Shown: piece after piece, positions 21,881 through 33,615 of the stretch
How the letters are laid out: each line of letters opens with the position of its first letter
Numbering within the stretch: the first letter of the stretch is position 1
Source: Dicyema japonicum
Taxonomy: Eukaryota > Dicyemida > Rhombozoa > Dicyemidae
Length of the DNA: 64,000 bases
Assembly (NCBI GenBank): GCA_011109175.1
Contig: RDEW01000047.1
Span: 253,029-317,028 of the forward strand
Direction of reading: 5' to 3'
Position numbers and translations under genes: made by a program
Notes under the pieces: model-generated
Seen by the model: the letters and a program-made list of their open reading frames with translations, nothing else
Databases searched by the model: none
Told to the model about the DNA's origin: nothing

Positions 21881-21941
21881 TTCGTATATTTTTGAGATAA
21901 GTTTCCCCTTCCCATCCATAACATATCGCTTTTTTTATACC

Positions 21942-22243
21942 TCGCATTAGTTACTCCAGCTATCGAACATTTATGCATTGTCCTTTAGTTGCTCCAGCTC
22001 TTTATGGTGTGATAAAAAGACGTACATAGAATGGGCATTATTAAGCTTCATAATTATTTTCTTGATATTATTTCGCTCGATGTTTGCCTTTNTCGCATTA
22101 GTTACTCCAGCTCTCGAACATTTATGCATTGTCCTTTAGTTGCTCCAGCTTTTTATGGTGTGATAAAAAGACGTCCTTAGAATGTGCATTATTAAGCTTC
22201 ATAATTCTTTTCTTGATATTATTTCGCTCGATGTTTGCCTTTG
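21942..22243. repeat. Duplication around the single N at 22092
   Basis: 21942-22091 and 22093-22243 start 'tcgcattagttactccag' and end 'gatgtttgccttt'. Near-identical copies meet at the N. Confidence 0.88.
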
Positions 22244-22335
22244 ATGTGCTTATCCGTCGTATTTAGACTTCGTTCATATTTCTCGTTTTGCCAGTAATAA
22301 CAAGTGTAGATGATCCATTGACATGTCCCCAGCTG

Positions 22336-22712
22336 TCCGTTGTCTCACTCCAAGGTGTGTGTTTGCGGCAAGAAAATAATGCTTCTAGTTTGGTAGTCAT
22401 ATGTAAATCTGCCAAAAACTTCCAAAAACAGTCGATCACTTGGTAACGAGATGCAATAGGATGTTAAATAGTGATTGCATACGACGTCACAATGAGGTGA
22501 TGAGATGTCTTCATTTAAACCTGTNTCCGTTGTCTCACTCCAAGGTGTGTGTTTGCGGCAAGAAAATAATGCTTCTAGTTTGGTAGTCATATGTAAATCT
22601 GCCAAAAACTTCCAAAAACAGTCGATCACTTGGTAACGAGATGCAAGGAATGTTAAATAGTGATTGCATACGACTTCACAATGAGGTGATGAGATGTCTT
22701 CATTTAAACCTG
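22336..22712. repeat. Duplication around the single N at 22525
   Basis: 22336-22524 and 22526-22712 begin 'tccgttgtctcactccaagg' and end 'tcatttaaacctgt'. They differ by small indels and meet at the N. Confidence 0.88.
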
Positions 22713-23190
22713 TGTCGTAAATATGGAATCACATATTCAAAGAAACTGAAGACTCACTTAGTCCAATCAATAGTCACAACTGAGAATGTTGAGATCCAAG
22801 TTGATACGGCGCTAATAACGGATGTCAAAGTACAGCATATCAAACCGGAGATATTTGTTTTTGATAAAAGGACGAGTGAGATTACTTTAGTAGAGGTTGG
22901 AATCATTTCTCAGGAGAAGCTGAAGGTGGTTGAAGCATAAAAACTTCATAAATATGATTTCCTCGCTGGAGAGTTGTCTCAAATATACAATGCGAAAGTT
23001 AAAAATATTCATATTGTTTTGACTTGAGAGGAAATTGTAAGTAAGTTCTACAAGTCATATATGGATGATTTGCACGTGGACATAATTCCGAGAGCATATA
23101 TTCAATCTACTGTGTTAAAGAAAAGTCTTGAAAGCATATTATTGGAGCATCGACATGGGATGAACTTTCAACAAAATTCATTTCCTACAA
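22641..23190 (+). mobile_element. LINE-E restriction-like endonuclease module
   Basis: Plus-strand frame of 99 codons with 'LHNEVMRCLHLNLCRKYGIT', 'VQHIKPEIFVFDKRTSEI' and 'TLVEVGIISQEKLKVVEA', then 'KLHKYDFLAGELSQIYNAKV' after one stop. It parallels the module at 3613-4160 and fits the C-terminal endonuclease of R4/Dong-type LINEs: conserved His, KPEI..D.. and E-V-G. It precedes, in the same orientation, a LINE-B element, so the two may be tandem or nested. Confidence 0.65.
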
Positions 23191-23282
23191 CGAAAGTCTC
23201 TACAACAAGTTGAGGATGACGGAATCGTGTCTACGGAACAACAATGCTGGAGTGAAGATCAGAAAGTTTCTATAAAAATGAA

Positions 23283-25372
23283 GAAAATACTGGACCTCCA
23301 TTTTTGGGTAAACCTCTGTTTTTGGAGCAATTTTTCAAAATGGATGCCCCAAATGGAGGTTATACTGTAAATGCCTCTAAACGACTGCGGGGTGTTGAAA
23401 CCAGTAGCACTCTCTCGAGTGACCTTGGGAAGATCTTGGATATTTTAAAACTGTCGGCGACAGAGACTGTTGGATACCAAATAAAAGACCGAAATAGAGT
23501 ATTATTCATGACCCCGAAATAAGAGAATTGTCAGAACAGCAGAAGGAAATACGTTCAAAACTGGGAAGTTCAAATTCGAATAAAAGTTCATTAAAGAGAA
23601 AACGTAATCAAATATTACATTTGTGATTGAATGACCTTTGGCACAAATAATTGGACGATAAGGTGACTGATATTGAAAACTCAGTATGGAAGACGAATGA
23701 TTTCTGCTGTTAAATTACACGAGGAACTGCAAAAAAGCCGCTGAAAATCTGCGACAACGCGGGTCATTATTTACAAAACCCACAGGATCAAGCAAACCAT
23801 ATTGGCAAAAGCTTTGAGACATAGTTTAATTCAGTTGGGGGTGAAATCGTTCAGCTGGCTATGATGGCATCTCGGGCGAGTTACTAAAACATGCTCCGGT
23901 TATTGTTGGGAATATAATCACGNTGAAAATCTGCGACAACGCGGGTCATTTACAAAACCCACAGGATCAAGCAAACCATATTGGCAAAAGCTTTGAGGCA
24001 TAGTTTAATTCAGTTGGGGGTGAAATCGTTCAGCTGGCTATGATGGCATCCCGGGCGAGTTACTAAAACATGCTCCGGTTATTGTTGGGAATATAATCAC
24101 GGATATATTAAACGAGTCGGTGGAACTTCACTGTTCACTTCTATTAGGACATGGAGTCTTAATTCAGATACACAAACCTGAGGAAAAAGGGATCGCTGGA
24201 TAGATTAAGGCTTATTATTCCACTACCAACTATCAGGAATACATTATCGATCATAGTGCTTAACCATATACAAGAACCAGTGGAAAAAATACCTCTCCCA
24301 AAGTCAAAGTGGGTTTAAAATTGGCAGGCCTACCTCAGATATCGTTTGGAGTCATCGATGGCTTACATCAATATGTTAAAACTACAGGAAAGTTATTTAC
24401 ATCCTAGGAATTGATATAACGAAAGCTTTTGACAACATCAACAGAGAAAAACTCATGGGTATTCTACAGGAACTGCTTGACGAGGACTGCCTGAGACTAA
24501 TAAGTATATTACTTTCTGAAACTGATCTATCCATGAGAATAAGAACTAAGCATTCAAAGAGTTTCAGCACTAACATGGGAACCCCACAAGGAGATTCCTT
24601 ATCCTCAATTCTATTCATCATATACCTCGAAGCTGCCCTCAGGGAGTTGAGAAAGGAAATGGGTTCTAAATACGGACATAATCGAATTGTTATTCGCAGA
24701 TGACGCAGACTTCGTGTATATGACGTAGACTTTGTCTCTGGCTCGCTACTAGGTGACACCGAAGATATTTGTCGAAGGAAAATACTGGAAACCATTTACT
24801 ATAAAAAAATATACAACATCTGGATTAGAAAAAGACGTATTTCACTGAAACTTCGTGTTAGATTATACGACACGTTTATCAAGCCAATACTCATATACAA
24901 TTCGGAACAAGGGGGAACATCGAAAAACAATTTAAAGAGACTAGACACTTTCCTTAGAAGCCAACAGCGCATATTGACTGGAATCATCTGGCCGAAAAAA
25001 ATCTCAAACGAGAAACTAGATGCTCTATGTAAATCTAAACAAATTAGCATGGACGTTATTCTATCGAGATGGCAACTTTTTGGACATATTCTCAGAGTGG
25101 ACGCGACTACGTCATGTAACAGAATAATAAAAGAATACTTATACTGCGCCAGAAGTAACGGATTTCGAGGAAGACCAAGAAAATCATTTCCAATTTGCTT
25201 AAAAGATGATTACGAAACAATCGGTCGTAAATTGGTGACAGCAGACGACCTGGATGATGTTCGAATGAGGGCCAGAAACAAGAAGGCGTGGGCGAGGATG
25301 GCGAGGAGGATGGCTGTAAAGCGTGGCTCAAGCGAAACCCTTTTAGGGCTACGCAAAGTAGCTTTTAACTAA
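23283..25372 (+). mobile_element. LINE-B element, longest copy (broken)
   Basis: A 5' open stretch (23304-23522: 'APNGGYTVNASKRLRG') of unknown function leads into RT. The RT shows 'AYDGIXGELLKHAP', a 'GFKIGRPTSDIV' equivalent, 'ILGIDITKAFDNINREKLMG' (motif A), 'MGTPQGDSLSSILFIIYLEA' (motif B) and a frameshifted catalytic region near 24690-24740. The C-terminus is intact from 24974: 'LFGHILRVDATTSCNRIIKE', 'GFRGRPRKSFPICLKDDY' and 'DDLDDVRMRARNKKAWARM', stopping at 25372. It lacks a visible APE endonuclease. Multiple frameshifts plus the N duplication make it inactive. Confidence 0.8.
23742..24101. repeat. Duplication around the single N at 23923
   Basis: 23742-23922 and 23924-24101 begin 'tgaaaatctgcgacaacgcg' and end 'gggaatataatcacg', meeting at the N inside LINE-B. 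Confidence 0.88.
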
Positions 25373-25423
25373 CCAACTAATATTAAGCCAGTTATGATTT
25401 ATCCAAATTTAAATCTTGTGAAG

Positions 25424-25690
25424 TTATTCTTGTAGTCTTTCTGAAGCCTTTAGGGATCCGATTAATAGGTCATCAGCATAGGAGGAAATCATCTTTATTA
25501 TCGGCTTGTGGTAAATCGGACATATTAGATAAGGCGGGTGATAAAGAGGAACCTTGTGGGACACCATTGGGTAGTAATCTTGAAACTGATTTGGTCCCAT
25601 CCATGTATACCCGGGCCCTTCTTCCATTGAAGTTAGCAAGCCAGAGTTTTATATTGGGGTTGATGGAGAGGCCAAACAATTTCAAGTTAG
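25424..25690 (-). mobile_element. LINE-A RT fragment
   Basis: Minus strand gives 'NPNIKLWLANFNGRRARVYM', 'SRLLPNGVPQGSSLSPALSN' (motif B) and a shifted 'SYADDLLIGS' (catalytic box). Best parallel is the element at 57.6-60.6 kb. Confidence 0.8.
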
Positions 25691-25819
25691 GATTTTCCTA
25701 AAGTAAGAAAAATGTTTGAAAATCTTAACCACATTATAAAAATATATAGGAATAATTTTGATTAATAATACAAAGAATAATAAAAATTAATAATTTAAAT
25801 AATATTTTGGTTTAGTGTT

Positions 25820-26091
25820 ATGCCTAGATTATTACCAAAAATACCAGAAGTACTAAATTCTTTTGAAAACATACAAAATGATGATGTATATTACCAAAAA
25901 GGTATAAATAATTTATAATTTGAGCTGTACAATTCGGTCATGATAATGACATACACATAATAGATATTGGAATCTCTGAATTGAAATTACTTGAACATAA
26001 ATTATCAAATATTATTAATTCTAACGATGATGATATTATCAAACAAATCAACCATAAATTATATAATATTGAGTCATTTATTACTTTTTAA
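25820..26091 (+). CDS. Small unknown protein with one 23-nt intron
   Basis: I do not recognise this gene. Exon 1 (25820-25901) starts 'MPRLLPKIPEVLNSF'. A GT-AG intron of 23 nt (25902-25924, 'gtataaataatt...tttgag') would otherwise introduce a stop. Exon 2 (25925-26091) continues in frame to give 82 residues in all. The C-terminal half is rich in Ile, Asn, Asp and Leu and may form one or two helices. Base composition and intron size match the certain host genes in the window, which is the main reason to call it real. Confidence 0.5.
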
Positions 26092-26679
26092 TTTTTTCAC
26101 ATTCATAATTACTTTATATCTTCCCGAACTGACTTATGTTCTCAGGGGTCTTCTCGGTGGTCTTTAACCCGGATTGTGTCATACAAATTTGTCACAATAT
26201 CATCTCACATTAGTATCAGTACCAAATGGGAAGACTCTTCGATGTCAGTTTTTTTATTTGTTTGATTATACATTCATTTTGTTATTTAGATATGTTGACA
26301 CTTTCGGCTAATGAATTCTCAAATTGTGACCATATGTGTTTTCCACATTGGTTTTAGAACTACAGGTTTATTTAGACCACAACTTTCCTTCTTCAAGGTC
26401 GTTTTTATTCGTTGCTTATACCAACTCTTTTCCATGCTGGAAATCCTATTAATGTGGAAAACCTCAGCTAAATCTAAAAAACTCCTAAGCCAAAGGGCTA
26501 GATGGAATCCACATTCTCCACTTGAAGCACATGGCCCATATACCCCTTAAATAATTACGGACATCGTGTCTGCAGCATCAATAACAGTCGGAAACAAGTA
26601 ATGACTAAAAGCAAAATTATTGGTTGAAGGTTGTTTAATTTTTGACTTTATCAGGTTTTTTTGTTATTTAAAACCAAAA
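26092..26679. other. Spacer with possible LINE 3' end
   Basis: At about 26145-26180 plus text 'cttctcggtggtctttaacc' resembles the reverse complement of the shared LINE-A terminal sequence, so a plus-strand 3' end may lie here. The frame at 26311-26550 has no recognised domain. Confidence 0.35.
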
Positions 26680-28195
26680 ATCACCTACAAATTAACAGGG
26701 AATGCACAGCCGTCAGGTGATTCTGGTCTTCTTTCCTCATCTCACCTTTCCTCAGTGTTCGTCCTGAGATCCGACGCACTTCCTGTAGACTCGTGTTACC
26801 TGTGGAAACTTTGGAGGTCCCTTTCTCTCTACAAGAGCCTCCAAAGGAGCTGATCTCAACAGAAAAGTGAAGAACCTTATTAGAGTCCTCGTGACTGTTG
26901 ATTGAAAATCTTCTATCTTCTTTAGATTTGTTTTGGATAGATTTGTACCCATGCATCAGCCTGATTGTCGATTGTATGTATTATAAGGTGAGCTTAACGT
27001 TGAAGCAGCTTTTGTAACGTCCGAGGAGTGCTTTTTACAAAATTAAGTTTTTACTGTGACGAGGAGATGACATTGTTAACGTGTTACTGAATGTCATGAG
27101 GGGGTCGTACGTGCTACCCAATAACTTGACAGAGTTTGTGGAGAGGATTAAATCTCCATTAAAGGTCAAGAGAGGTGTAGACTTAGTTAGTCTTCTATAT
27201 TAGATAAACATCATTGTGGGTGACTTTTCAAGGTTTTTATATAATAGGTTCCTCGTAAGCCAACCGATCAGAGGGTCTAATAAATATTGTAAGCGGGCAG
27301 CAGCTGTGTGAACACACTGGTCTCTTACTAAGATTATTATATCTTCAGCATATGGAAAAACCAGTTTATCTTCGCTGGTATTGGTGGACATATAATTAAA
27401 GAAGAGGTTGAAAAAATGGACAACAGTGGGATCTTTATGGAATTTCGATAGCAGAAACTTATTCCCTCCTCTCCGTCCGTTAAAAAGTTTGCAATCCAAA
27501 ATTTCAATTTATTTGGAATGTTTGAAACAAACATCTTCCTTGTAATTTCAAAAGCCTTTTGTATGTCAGTAGAGCATACTATAGACTTTTGACCCCGAAA
27601 TTCTCTCCGTCCGTTAAAAAGTTTGCAATCCAAAATTTCAATTTATTTGGAATGTTTGAAACAAACATCTTCCTTGTAATTTCAAAAGCCTTTTGTATGT
27701 CAGTAGAGCATACTATAGACTTTTGACCCCGAAATTGCTTTGTAAGCCTTCGTTTATGAATTTTATTAGGTATGTAAGGTTAGAGACCTTTTTTAAACCC
27801 ATGTTTGAAAGATACAACGGGAAGGTAAGGTTTAATCTATCAATAATTAGCTTTTCTAGAATTGTTGGGAAGACACACAATAGAAGCTGGTGAGTCCTTT
27901 GATCGTCTGGGTTTCAAAATTGGTCGTAAGTTCGACAACTTCTATATGGACGGGATAGAGTTTGGGCCACGATAGTATAATGGCCTATATTTTATTCACT
28001 ATATGGGATTCCATCCGGACCGTTGAAATAGGCTGATTTTTTTATCTTAAATTGTTTTTTCCCACATCTTCCACTGAGAGAACAACTGCGCCAAGCTTCT
28101 TTTGAGATAAAACTCATGGGGGAACAGTATTTCATTATCTTGTTTAAAAAATTCTTGTTTTCCAGGTCATTGGAAAAGAATTGTTTATAATTCAC
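26680..28195 (-). mobile_element. LINE-A-like element, RT to C-terminus
   Basis: Reading down from 28195 on the minus strand: 'NGPDGIPYSE' (RT start), 'LRPILKPRRSKDSPAS', 'VVSFKHGFKKGL', 'VCSTDIQKAFEITRKMF' (motif A), 'KLKFWIANFLTDGEEG', then a degraded catalytic box 'FPYAEDIIILVRD' and the C-terminal 'LVERKGPPKFPQVTRVY'. In the catalytic box YADD is YAED. A 134-bp duplication interrupts it. Confidence 0.75.
27470..27737. repeat. 134-bp tandem duplication inside LINE-A
   Basis: 27470-27603 and 27604-27737 are direct copies ('ctccgtccgttaaaaagttt') with no N. They duplicate the segment between motif A and motif B of the RT. Confidence 0.85.
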
Positions 28196-28245
28196 TAAAA
28201 AATAAAATAATATTTTTAAATAAAAATTGCGTGATTTTTTGGTAA

Positions 28246-30078
28246 ATGGAGGTTGACAATCACGACCTTTATTCTATTCTCAATATTCCGAGAACGGTTA
28301 TAATGTAAAAATATTATCAGGCAACGACAGATGAAATAAATACAATATACAAAGTATATAGTCTTCGCTATCATCCTGATAAACACCATGGAAAAGAAAA
28401 CAAACAAATAGCCTTGGAAATGTTCAACAAAATAAAATACGCCAGAGATGGTACTCTCTATTAATTAATGACAGTTCTCTGTGATCAAAACAGAAGAGCA
28501 ATTTACGACATTCTCGGACATGAGGGACTAAGGTCTCTTGGAAAGGATGTGATTCTCCGAACTAAAAGTGCAGAAGAAATTTACGAAGAATTTGCTTATG
28601 TTGAGAAACTAAAACGAAGGAAGGATCAAGAGGACTCTGTGGAACCAAAAGTCAATATTAATAGATAATGTAAGAGCACTACAAATATTATGATTGATGC
28701 CACTGATATATTCCAAAATGATGAGTTCATACAACTGTCAATGAGGAAGATAAGAATGAGTCAATCTATTTCATTTCCACTCAACTATAATGATAGAGTA
28801 ACTGTTATTAGTGAATGTGACACTTTGGGGGATCATAAATTTACTTTACTAACCAATCTCAATTCCCTTTGGCCTGGGAATATGTGCAATGTATTCCCAT
28901 TACTTTATTTTAGTTTGAGTGTTATTCAGGACGTAATATTGGTATTACAGGGACAATTTCTAAGCAATTGACAAACTCAATGTCTCTATTTGGTTTATAT
29001 TAGACATGCTTCCACAGGACTTGTTATTACTATTTATAATGGAATAGCCCCCATTATTATTGGGGGTATTTATATTTTTATACTTAGGAATTACTTGGAG
29101 ATTGTCTAACAGTCTAATATTAACTACACAACTAAATATGTCATTTCAATCAGCAGCACGGTTACAACTTCTGTGGAACTATTCAGGGACAGATTTTTCA
29201 TTGGCTTGTGACGTAATTATTTTTTATATTAAGATTGGACGATCCAACTATACATTGGCTGGCAAAGTATCCAAAAATATTAAAAAATTTGATTCCAAAA
29301 TAGCTTCTACTATTCAGTAGTGTTGTTTATTATGTTTAGATATGGAAATATTACTGGAATGGTTGCTTTATTCGACATCTCCAAGAACATCAATGATTAT
29401 ACAAGGATTACTTCTAAATTGTCACTATCAACAGTTGGAGGAGTTTCCCTTACTTTGAGGTGTTGTATATGTGTTATGCTAGACTAAAAAGAGGGAATCA
29501 GCAAATTAGTGTTCCATTTCAGCTTTCATCTTCTATCCTTCCATCCAGTCTTTTTTATGGATTAGTGCTTCCCCCCATATTATTTGGTTTGGCCACACGA
29601 CTTTACTCTAAATTCACGTATAAAGATGAAAAGTGGACTGATTATATTATTTAGTAGAAAATGTGAGTTTGAGGATATCAAATACCAGAATGAACGTTTG
29701 AAGGCAGAAAATATAATGAATTTCTTAAAAAGTGAGGCGGATAAAGTTAGGGCTTCAGAACAAGCTCAAAGAGGACTTGTGATTATGGCAGCATTGTGGG
29801 GACAAATAAACGACAAGTATATTATGGGAATTATTGAAGGGAGTCTTCTGAATGTTTGGATGTTACAAACTCCATTCAATTGTTGGTTAAAAAGTCATCA
29901 TTATATATTAGCAAGGATGTCAACAAAGTTCTCATTTTGTTCATTTTAGTGTGATTTACCAGGATTTTATAATATTTGTAGAGAAAAGACTAATTATTTG
30001 TATATAAAATATACATACTCGGGTCAACAAAATGATGCTGTGTTTAAAGATACTGACTATGTCAAGTTACCTCTATGA
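28246..30078 (+). CDS. DNAJC11: DnaJ homolog subfamily C member 11
   Basis: A J-domain protein of the mitochondrial MICOS/MIB bridging complex. Thirteen exons splice to 518 residues (vertebrate form about 559). The J domain is at residues about 5-75, with the HPD motif in 'LRYHPDKHHGKENK' and 'RRAIYDILGHEGL'. The middle part includes 'MIDATDIF' (family 'VDATDLF') and 'SQSISFPL'. The C-terminal domain has 'RASEQAQRGLVIMAALWG' and 'CDLPGFYNICREK', which match the family. The introns at 28297-28320, 28451-28474, 28651-28674, 28891-28913, 28993-29017, 29066-29087, 29213-29233, 29317-29339, 29460-29482, 29633-29654, 29817-29839 and 29928-29949 are 21-25 nt. Exon lengths sum to an exact multiple of three. 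Without splicing, the gene appears only as scattered short frames. Confidence 0.93.
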
Positions 30079-30569
30079 CTTTATTAATATTTGTTTTGTT
30101 AAATTTACTTATAAATATTTATGGTACGCTACTAAAATAAACATATTTCTCTTTACACAATTAATTATTACGCGACAGACAAAAATCAACTTCTTAAGGA
30201 AGATGACGTCCAATACCCTTACACAAGTCTTGAAAGTTTCAACTTATAGAAGGGAATATTCGATAAACCAAGGGTAAAACCAAACTAACTAATCCAAAAA
30301 TCCTGAAGAGTAACAGTAGAACACTAATCCAAGGGAAGTGATCTAGAGGACATTGTACGAGAAGCTGAGGTCGATTACAGAACTCGTCGTCAGGGAGCGA
30401 AATAGATTCCTGATGAAAAGAAGAGTTGAATTTTTTTGAATGATGGTCAGGCATTAGGTGTTGTTGACTTATAAATATTAAATTTTTAATAACTTTTGAT
30501 TTATATAATATTTTTGATTCAGACTATATTTTTATAAGTTTTAAACATCTTTAAAGAACATATGAATTT
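30079..30569. other. Spacer with eroded LINE 3' sequence
   Basis: After the DNAJC11 stop the 3' flank is AT-rich. 30270-30430 ('aaaccaaactaactaatcc') resembles a LINE-A type terminal region in minus orientation but is weak. Confidence 0.35.
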
Positions 30570-30850
30570 ATTGACAAAAATATTTAAAGCTCCATGTAAG
30601 CAAGACATGCATTTTATTGGAGTAAAGATCAGTAACTTATTGTTTAAAGGGAGTAATGTGCTTTAATTTCATTTTTTTCATTTTATTGTATGTAAGTCTT
30701 TGTAGACGCTTCCGCAGTGAAGTATTCAGTGACGACGGCTCACTCGTCAAATCCAAAGCACCGTGCCGAAGCCGGTATCTTAATCAGCAAGATTCAAACA
30801 CGGAACCATTAATATTTTGTCGGCATTTATGACAGTGCGCCATCCTGGCA
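30570..30850 (-). repeat. tRNA-derived SINE copy
   Basis: 30570-30670 aligns with the tail of the SINE at 20944-21246 ('agctccatgtaagcaagaca'). 30700-30760 matches the central domain ('gtgacgacggctcactcgtc'). The minus strand at about 30845-30790 gives a diverged head ('gatggcgcactgtcataaat' and B-box-like 'gtttgaatcttgctg'). Confidence 0.65.
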
Positions 30851-30869
30851 TGTAAGTAACCCCGCCACC

Positions 30870-32200
30870 ACTGAGACTAGCGGCTATTAAGTAGAACGCA
30901 GAAAATGCCGACCGATAGCTCCCATAGTTCGGTCAGTCTAAGTATTGTGTAGTACTCCAGGACATTCAAAAACGTGGTTTGGTGTCAACTCGAAGAGGTT
31001 ACAAAAAAAACAGAAACATCTTGTACATCATCTAGTTTACATGCGCACGTCACTAGAAGGGGGTGTTGCCAACATCGTAGACGAGCCAGGTTTATTTTTG
31101 GGATGTTTCGTAACGGGGAGTGTCCATGAATTATTAAAATTGGATGAAAATTTAGTTGGCGGCGGTTGGACGTGAATACAGTTACGATGGATTTCAACGG
31201 AGAAGGAGATAAATGATTTCCTCCAAGCCACTCTTCAAGAGATTTCGAGTGGTTTTGGACATCCTTCGTTGTTTCGTTAACGTCACTGTCTTTAGAGGCG
31301 ATAATCAGGTCATCCGCATTTGATAGAAGTAGAATTGGTTAGGTTATAACTTAGGTGCAAGTTGAATAAAGTAGGAGACAAAACGGAGTCTTCGGGAACT
31401 CGGTTTGAAAGACATCGGTAGTAAGATAAACAAAACATAATTTTAGTCTGACCAAGTTTTCCAGAAAAGAAATTTGTTAACAAATTATGAAAACTTAGAG
31501 GAATTCGAGATGCAAGATTTTTGTTACTTAGGACCCGCCTTGATGTTCGATCAAAAACTTTGGTTAGGTCAATAAATGTAAGGATAGTCCATTTAGGAGG
31601 ATTATAATTGTTGATGAGTGATATATTGAGTTAGAGTTGAGAGATGTGTTGATGTTGAGTAATGTGAACAAAAACTGTTAAGAATCTTTGAAAGGGAAAA
31701 TACTCAGATATTTGGTTTAATACAACACGTTCAATTATTTTCAACATTACAGATAGTAATGAAATCGGTCTGAAAAATCCCAGATCCGAAGGATCTTTTT
31801 TGGGCTTCAGGATTAAGATTATTTTGGATTTCTTCCATATTTCAGGAATTCTGCAGTTTTTGATGGTGACAAAAGCGACATTCGTGATAACTTTAAGACC
31901 ATGCATTTCCAGGTTCTTTAAATGAAGAATGCAGATTACATCAAGTCCTTTGTAGAGGATTTTTTGCCTTTTCGATAAGCTTTTCTACATCAGTCTGATT
32001 AAAATCCCCTTGAGGAGTTTCAACATTTTCAATTTGCATGGAGCATATGTTCATGTTGATGTGACTCACTTTGCGTAGTGGTCCATTATGATATCTGCCT
32101 GATGTACGAAATCACGTGGTGTTTGATTTTTGTCAATGCTGATAGGGTTGGTTGTTTTCACTATATTATGTCTCGACTGAATACCACGTGAGTCCACAGA
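30870..32200 (-). mobile_element. LINE-C (I/Jockey-like) element, RT and 3' end
   Basis: Minus strand 31906-31640 gives 'CRIPEIWKKSKIILILKPKK', 'FRPISLLSVMLKIIERVVLN'. It continues in shifted frames with 'LTFIDLTKVFDRTSRRVL', 'TNFFSGKLGQTKIM' and 'VLSPTLFNLHLS' (motif B). 30870-31230 matches the 3' end region of the copy at 61625-62200, including text 'acatcgtagacgag' and 'gctattaagtag'. RT between motif B and the C-terminus is largely lost. Confidence 0.75.
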
Positions 32201-32279
32201 AATCCTTTAGTTTAGTCCTGTGGTCAATATTGGTTATGAAATTATTTCATCGTTCCAATTTCCACTTGTTGATTAACTC

Positions 32280-32695
32280 NNNNNNNNNNNNNNNNNNNNN
32301 NNNNNNNNNNNNNNNNNNNNNNNNNNNNNNNNNNNNNNNNNNNNNNNNNNNNNNNNNNNNNNNNNNNNNNNNNNNNNNNNNNNNNNNNNNNNNNNNNNNN
32401 NNNNNNNNNNNNNNNNNNNNNNNNNNNNNNNNNNNNNNNNNNNNNNNNNNNNNNNNNNNNNNNNNNNNNNNNNNNNNNNNNNNNNNNNNNNNNNNNNNNN
32501 NNNNNNNNNNNNNNNNNNNNNNNNNNNNNNNNNNNNNNNNNNNNNNNNNNNNNNNNNNNNNNNNNNNNNNNNNNNNNNNNNNNNNNNNNNNNNNNNNNNN
32601 NNNNNNNNNNNNNNNNNNNNNNNNNNNNNNNNNNNNNNNNNNNNNNNNNNNNNNNNNNNNNNNNNNNNNNNNNNNNNNNNNNNNNNNNNNNNNNN
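32280..32695. other. Assembly gap of 416 N
   Basis: A run of undetermined bases. Open frames spanning it on both strands are artefacts and cannot be interpreted. Confidence 0.99.
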
Positions 32696-33182
32696 AATGT
32701 CCCCGACCATGATCTTCTTGTTTATTTCTCTGCGAAGATCCCTTTTCTTGGTTCTGGATGAAGAGGGTGAGTCAACAGCAGTCGAAATGCTTTTCAGTGT
32801 ATCCGCCAGGTTGATACTTTCGTATTTAGAAACGTTCCTTTTGATGATTGACTTGACATTCCGTTCCTTCAGTTCGGTCGGATGTGATCCGAGGACAAGA
32901 GGTGCAAAGCAGAAAAGGCGCACCCAAGCTTCTTGGGTGTTGTCACTGACTGCTTTGGTGATTAGTTTTGAGAGACACATGGCAGCTGCTAGGCGCACCG
33001 ACTTTGGGATAACCCGGTTCAGGCGGCATGACCAACTTGGGAGACACTGAGCAGTCCGTCTTGTTAGCTTGTTGCACCCAAAGTGTCCAAAATTTGGGCA
33101 ACGAGAACATTGGATACTATATTTCCTCTTGTTTGCCTGGGTAAGTGAAACATTACACCAGGGTCCTCGACATCTTTAGGTA
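32696..33182 (-). mobile_element. LINE-D N-terminal region
   Basis: Minus strand from 33182 reads a zinc-finger-like segment ('CSRCPNFGHFGCNKL'), then 'IPKSVRLAAAMCLSKLI', 'AWVRLFCFAPLVLGSHP' and a basic linker to the gap. The 'IPK..R..AA..L..L' plus 'W..LF.F...VL..P' pattern is the N-terminal region of a widespread RT family whose C-terminus is seen at 33295-33615 and 56275-56871. The RT itself would lie in or beyond the gap. Confidence 0.55.
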
Positions 33183-33294
33183 AAAAAGTCATTTTTTTAA
33201 AATATTTTTATATAACTTTAGAATGAAAGATTTATTTTCAAAAAGAAAAAAAGAAAATGATTATAAATGTTAATAGAATACATATTCTACTAAA

Positions 33295-33615
33295 ATTTTT
33301 TTTTTTTAAACAAAAATTTTTTTTTAACAATTAAACAAATGTCAGTTGAGGAAGCCTGCTGCGTGGATTGCGTACGAGTTCCCTCGGAGTATGGCTATTC
33401 CAATCTTTTGTCTTGGCCATAACCCTTCTCGTTGATCCCTTTTCTTTCTGGCAAGCAATCCTCCGAGTTCTCGCAAGAACTCAGCCGTCATTGGACCAAC
33501 GGCTCCCGATGATTCGGTCGCAACAGGAGTAAATCGGTAGCGATCCCCGAGGCAAGAATATTTCTTGATTTTTAGGTTCTCCGCAGTCGAAGCAGCTGCT
33601 CCAGGTGTCTGAACC
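33295..33615 (-). mobile_element. LINE-D 3' end, 5'-truncated insertion
   Basis: Minus strand gives 'QTPGAAASTAENLKIKKYSC', 'RYRFTPVATESSGAVGPMTA', 'EFLRELGGLLARKK' and 'AILRGNSYAIHAAGF' before a stop at 33342. An A-rich tail follows. The same C-terminal pattern is at 56275-56871. A possible target duplication 'ctactaaa' flanks it (33287-33294 and 33625-33632). The insertion sits inside the MULE transposase frame. Confidence 0.7.

Noticed and set aside
32152-32998. Long open frames on both strands running through the N block
   Set aside because: They are open only because N codons cannot be stops. Only the minus-strand part right of the gap (32696-33182) has real similarity.
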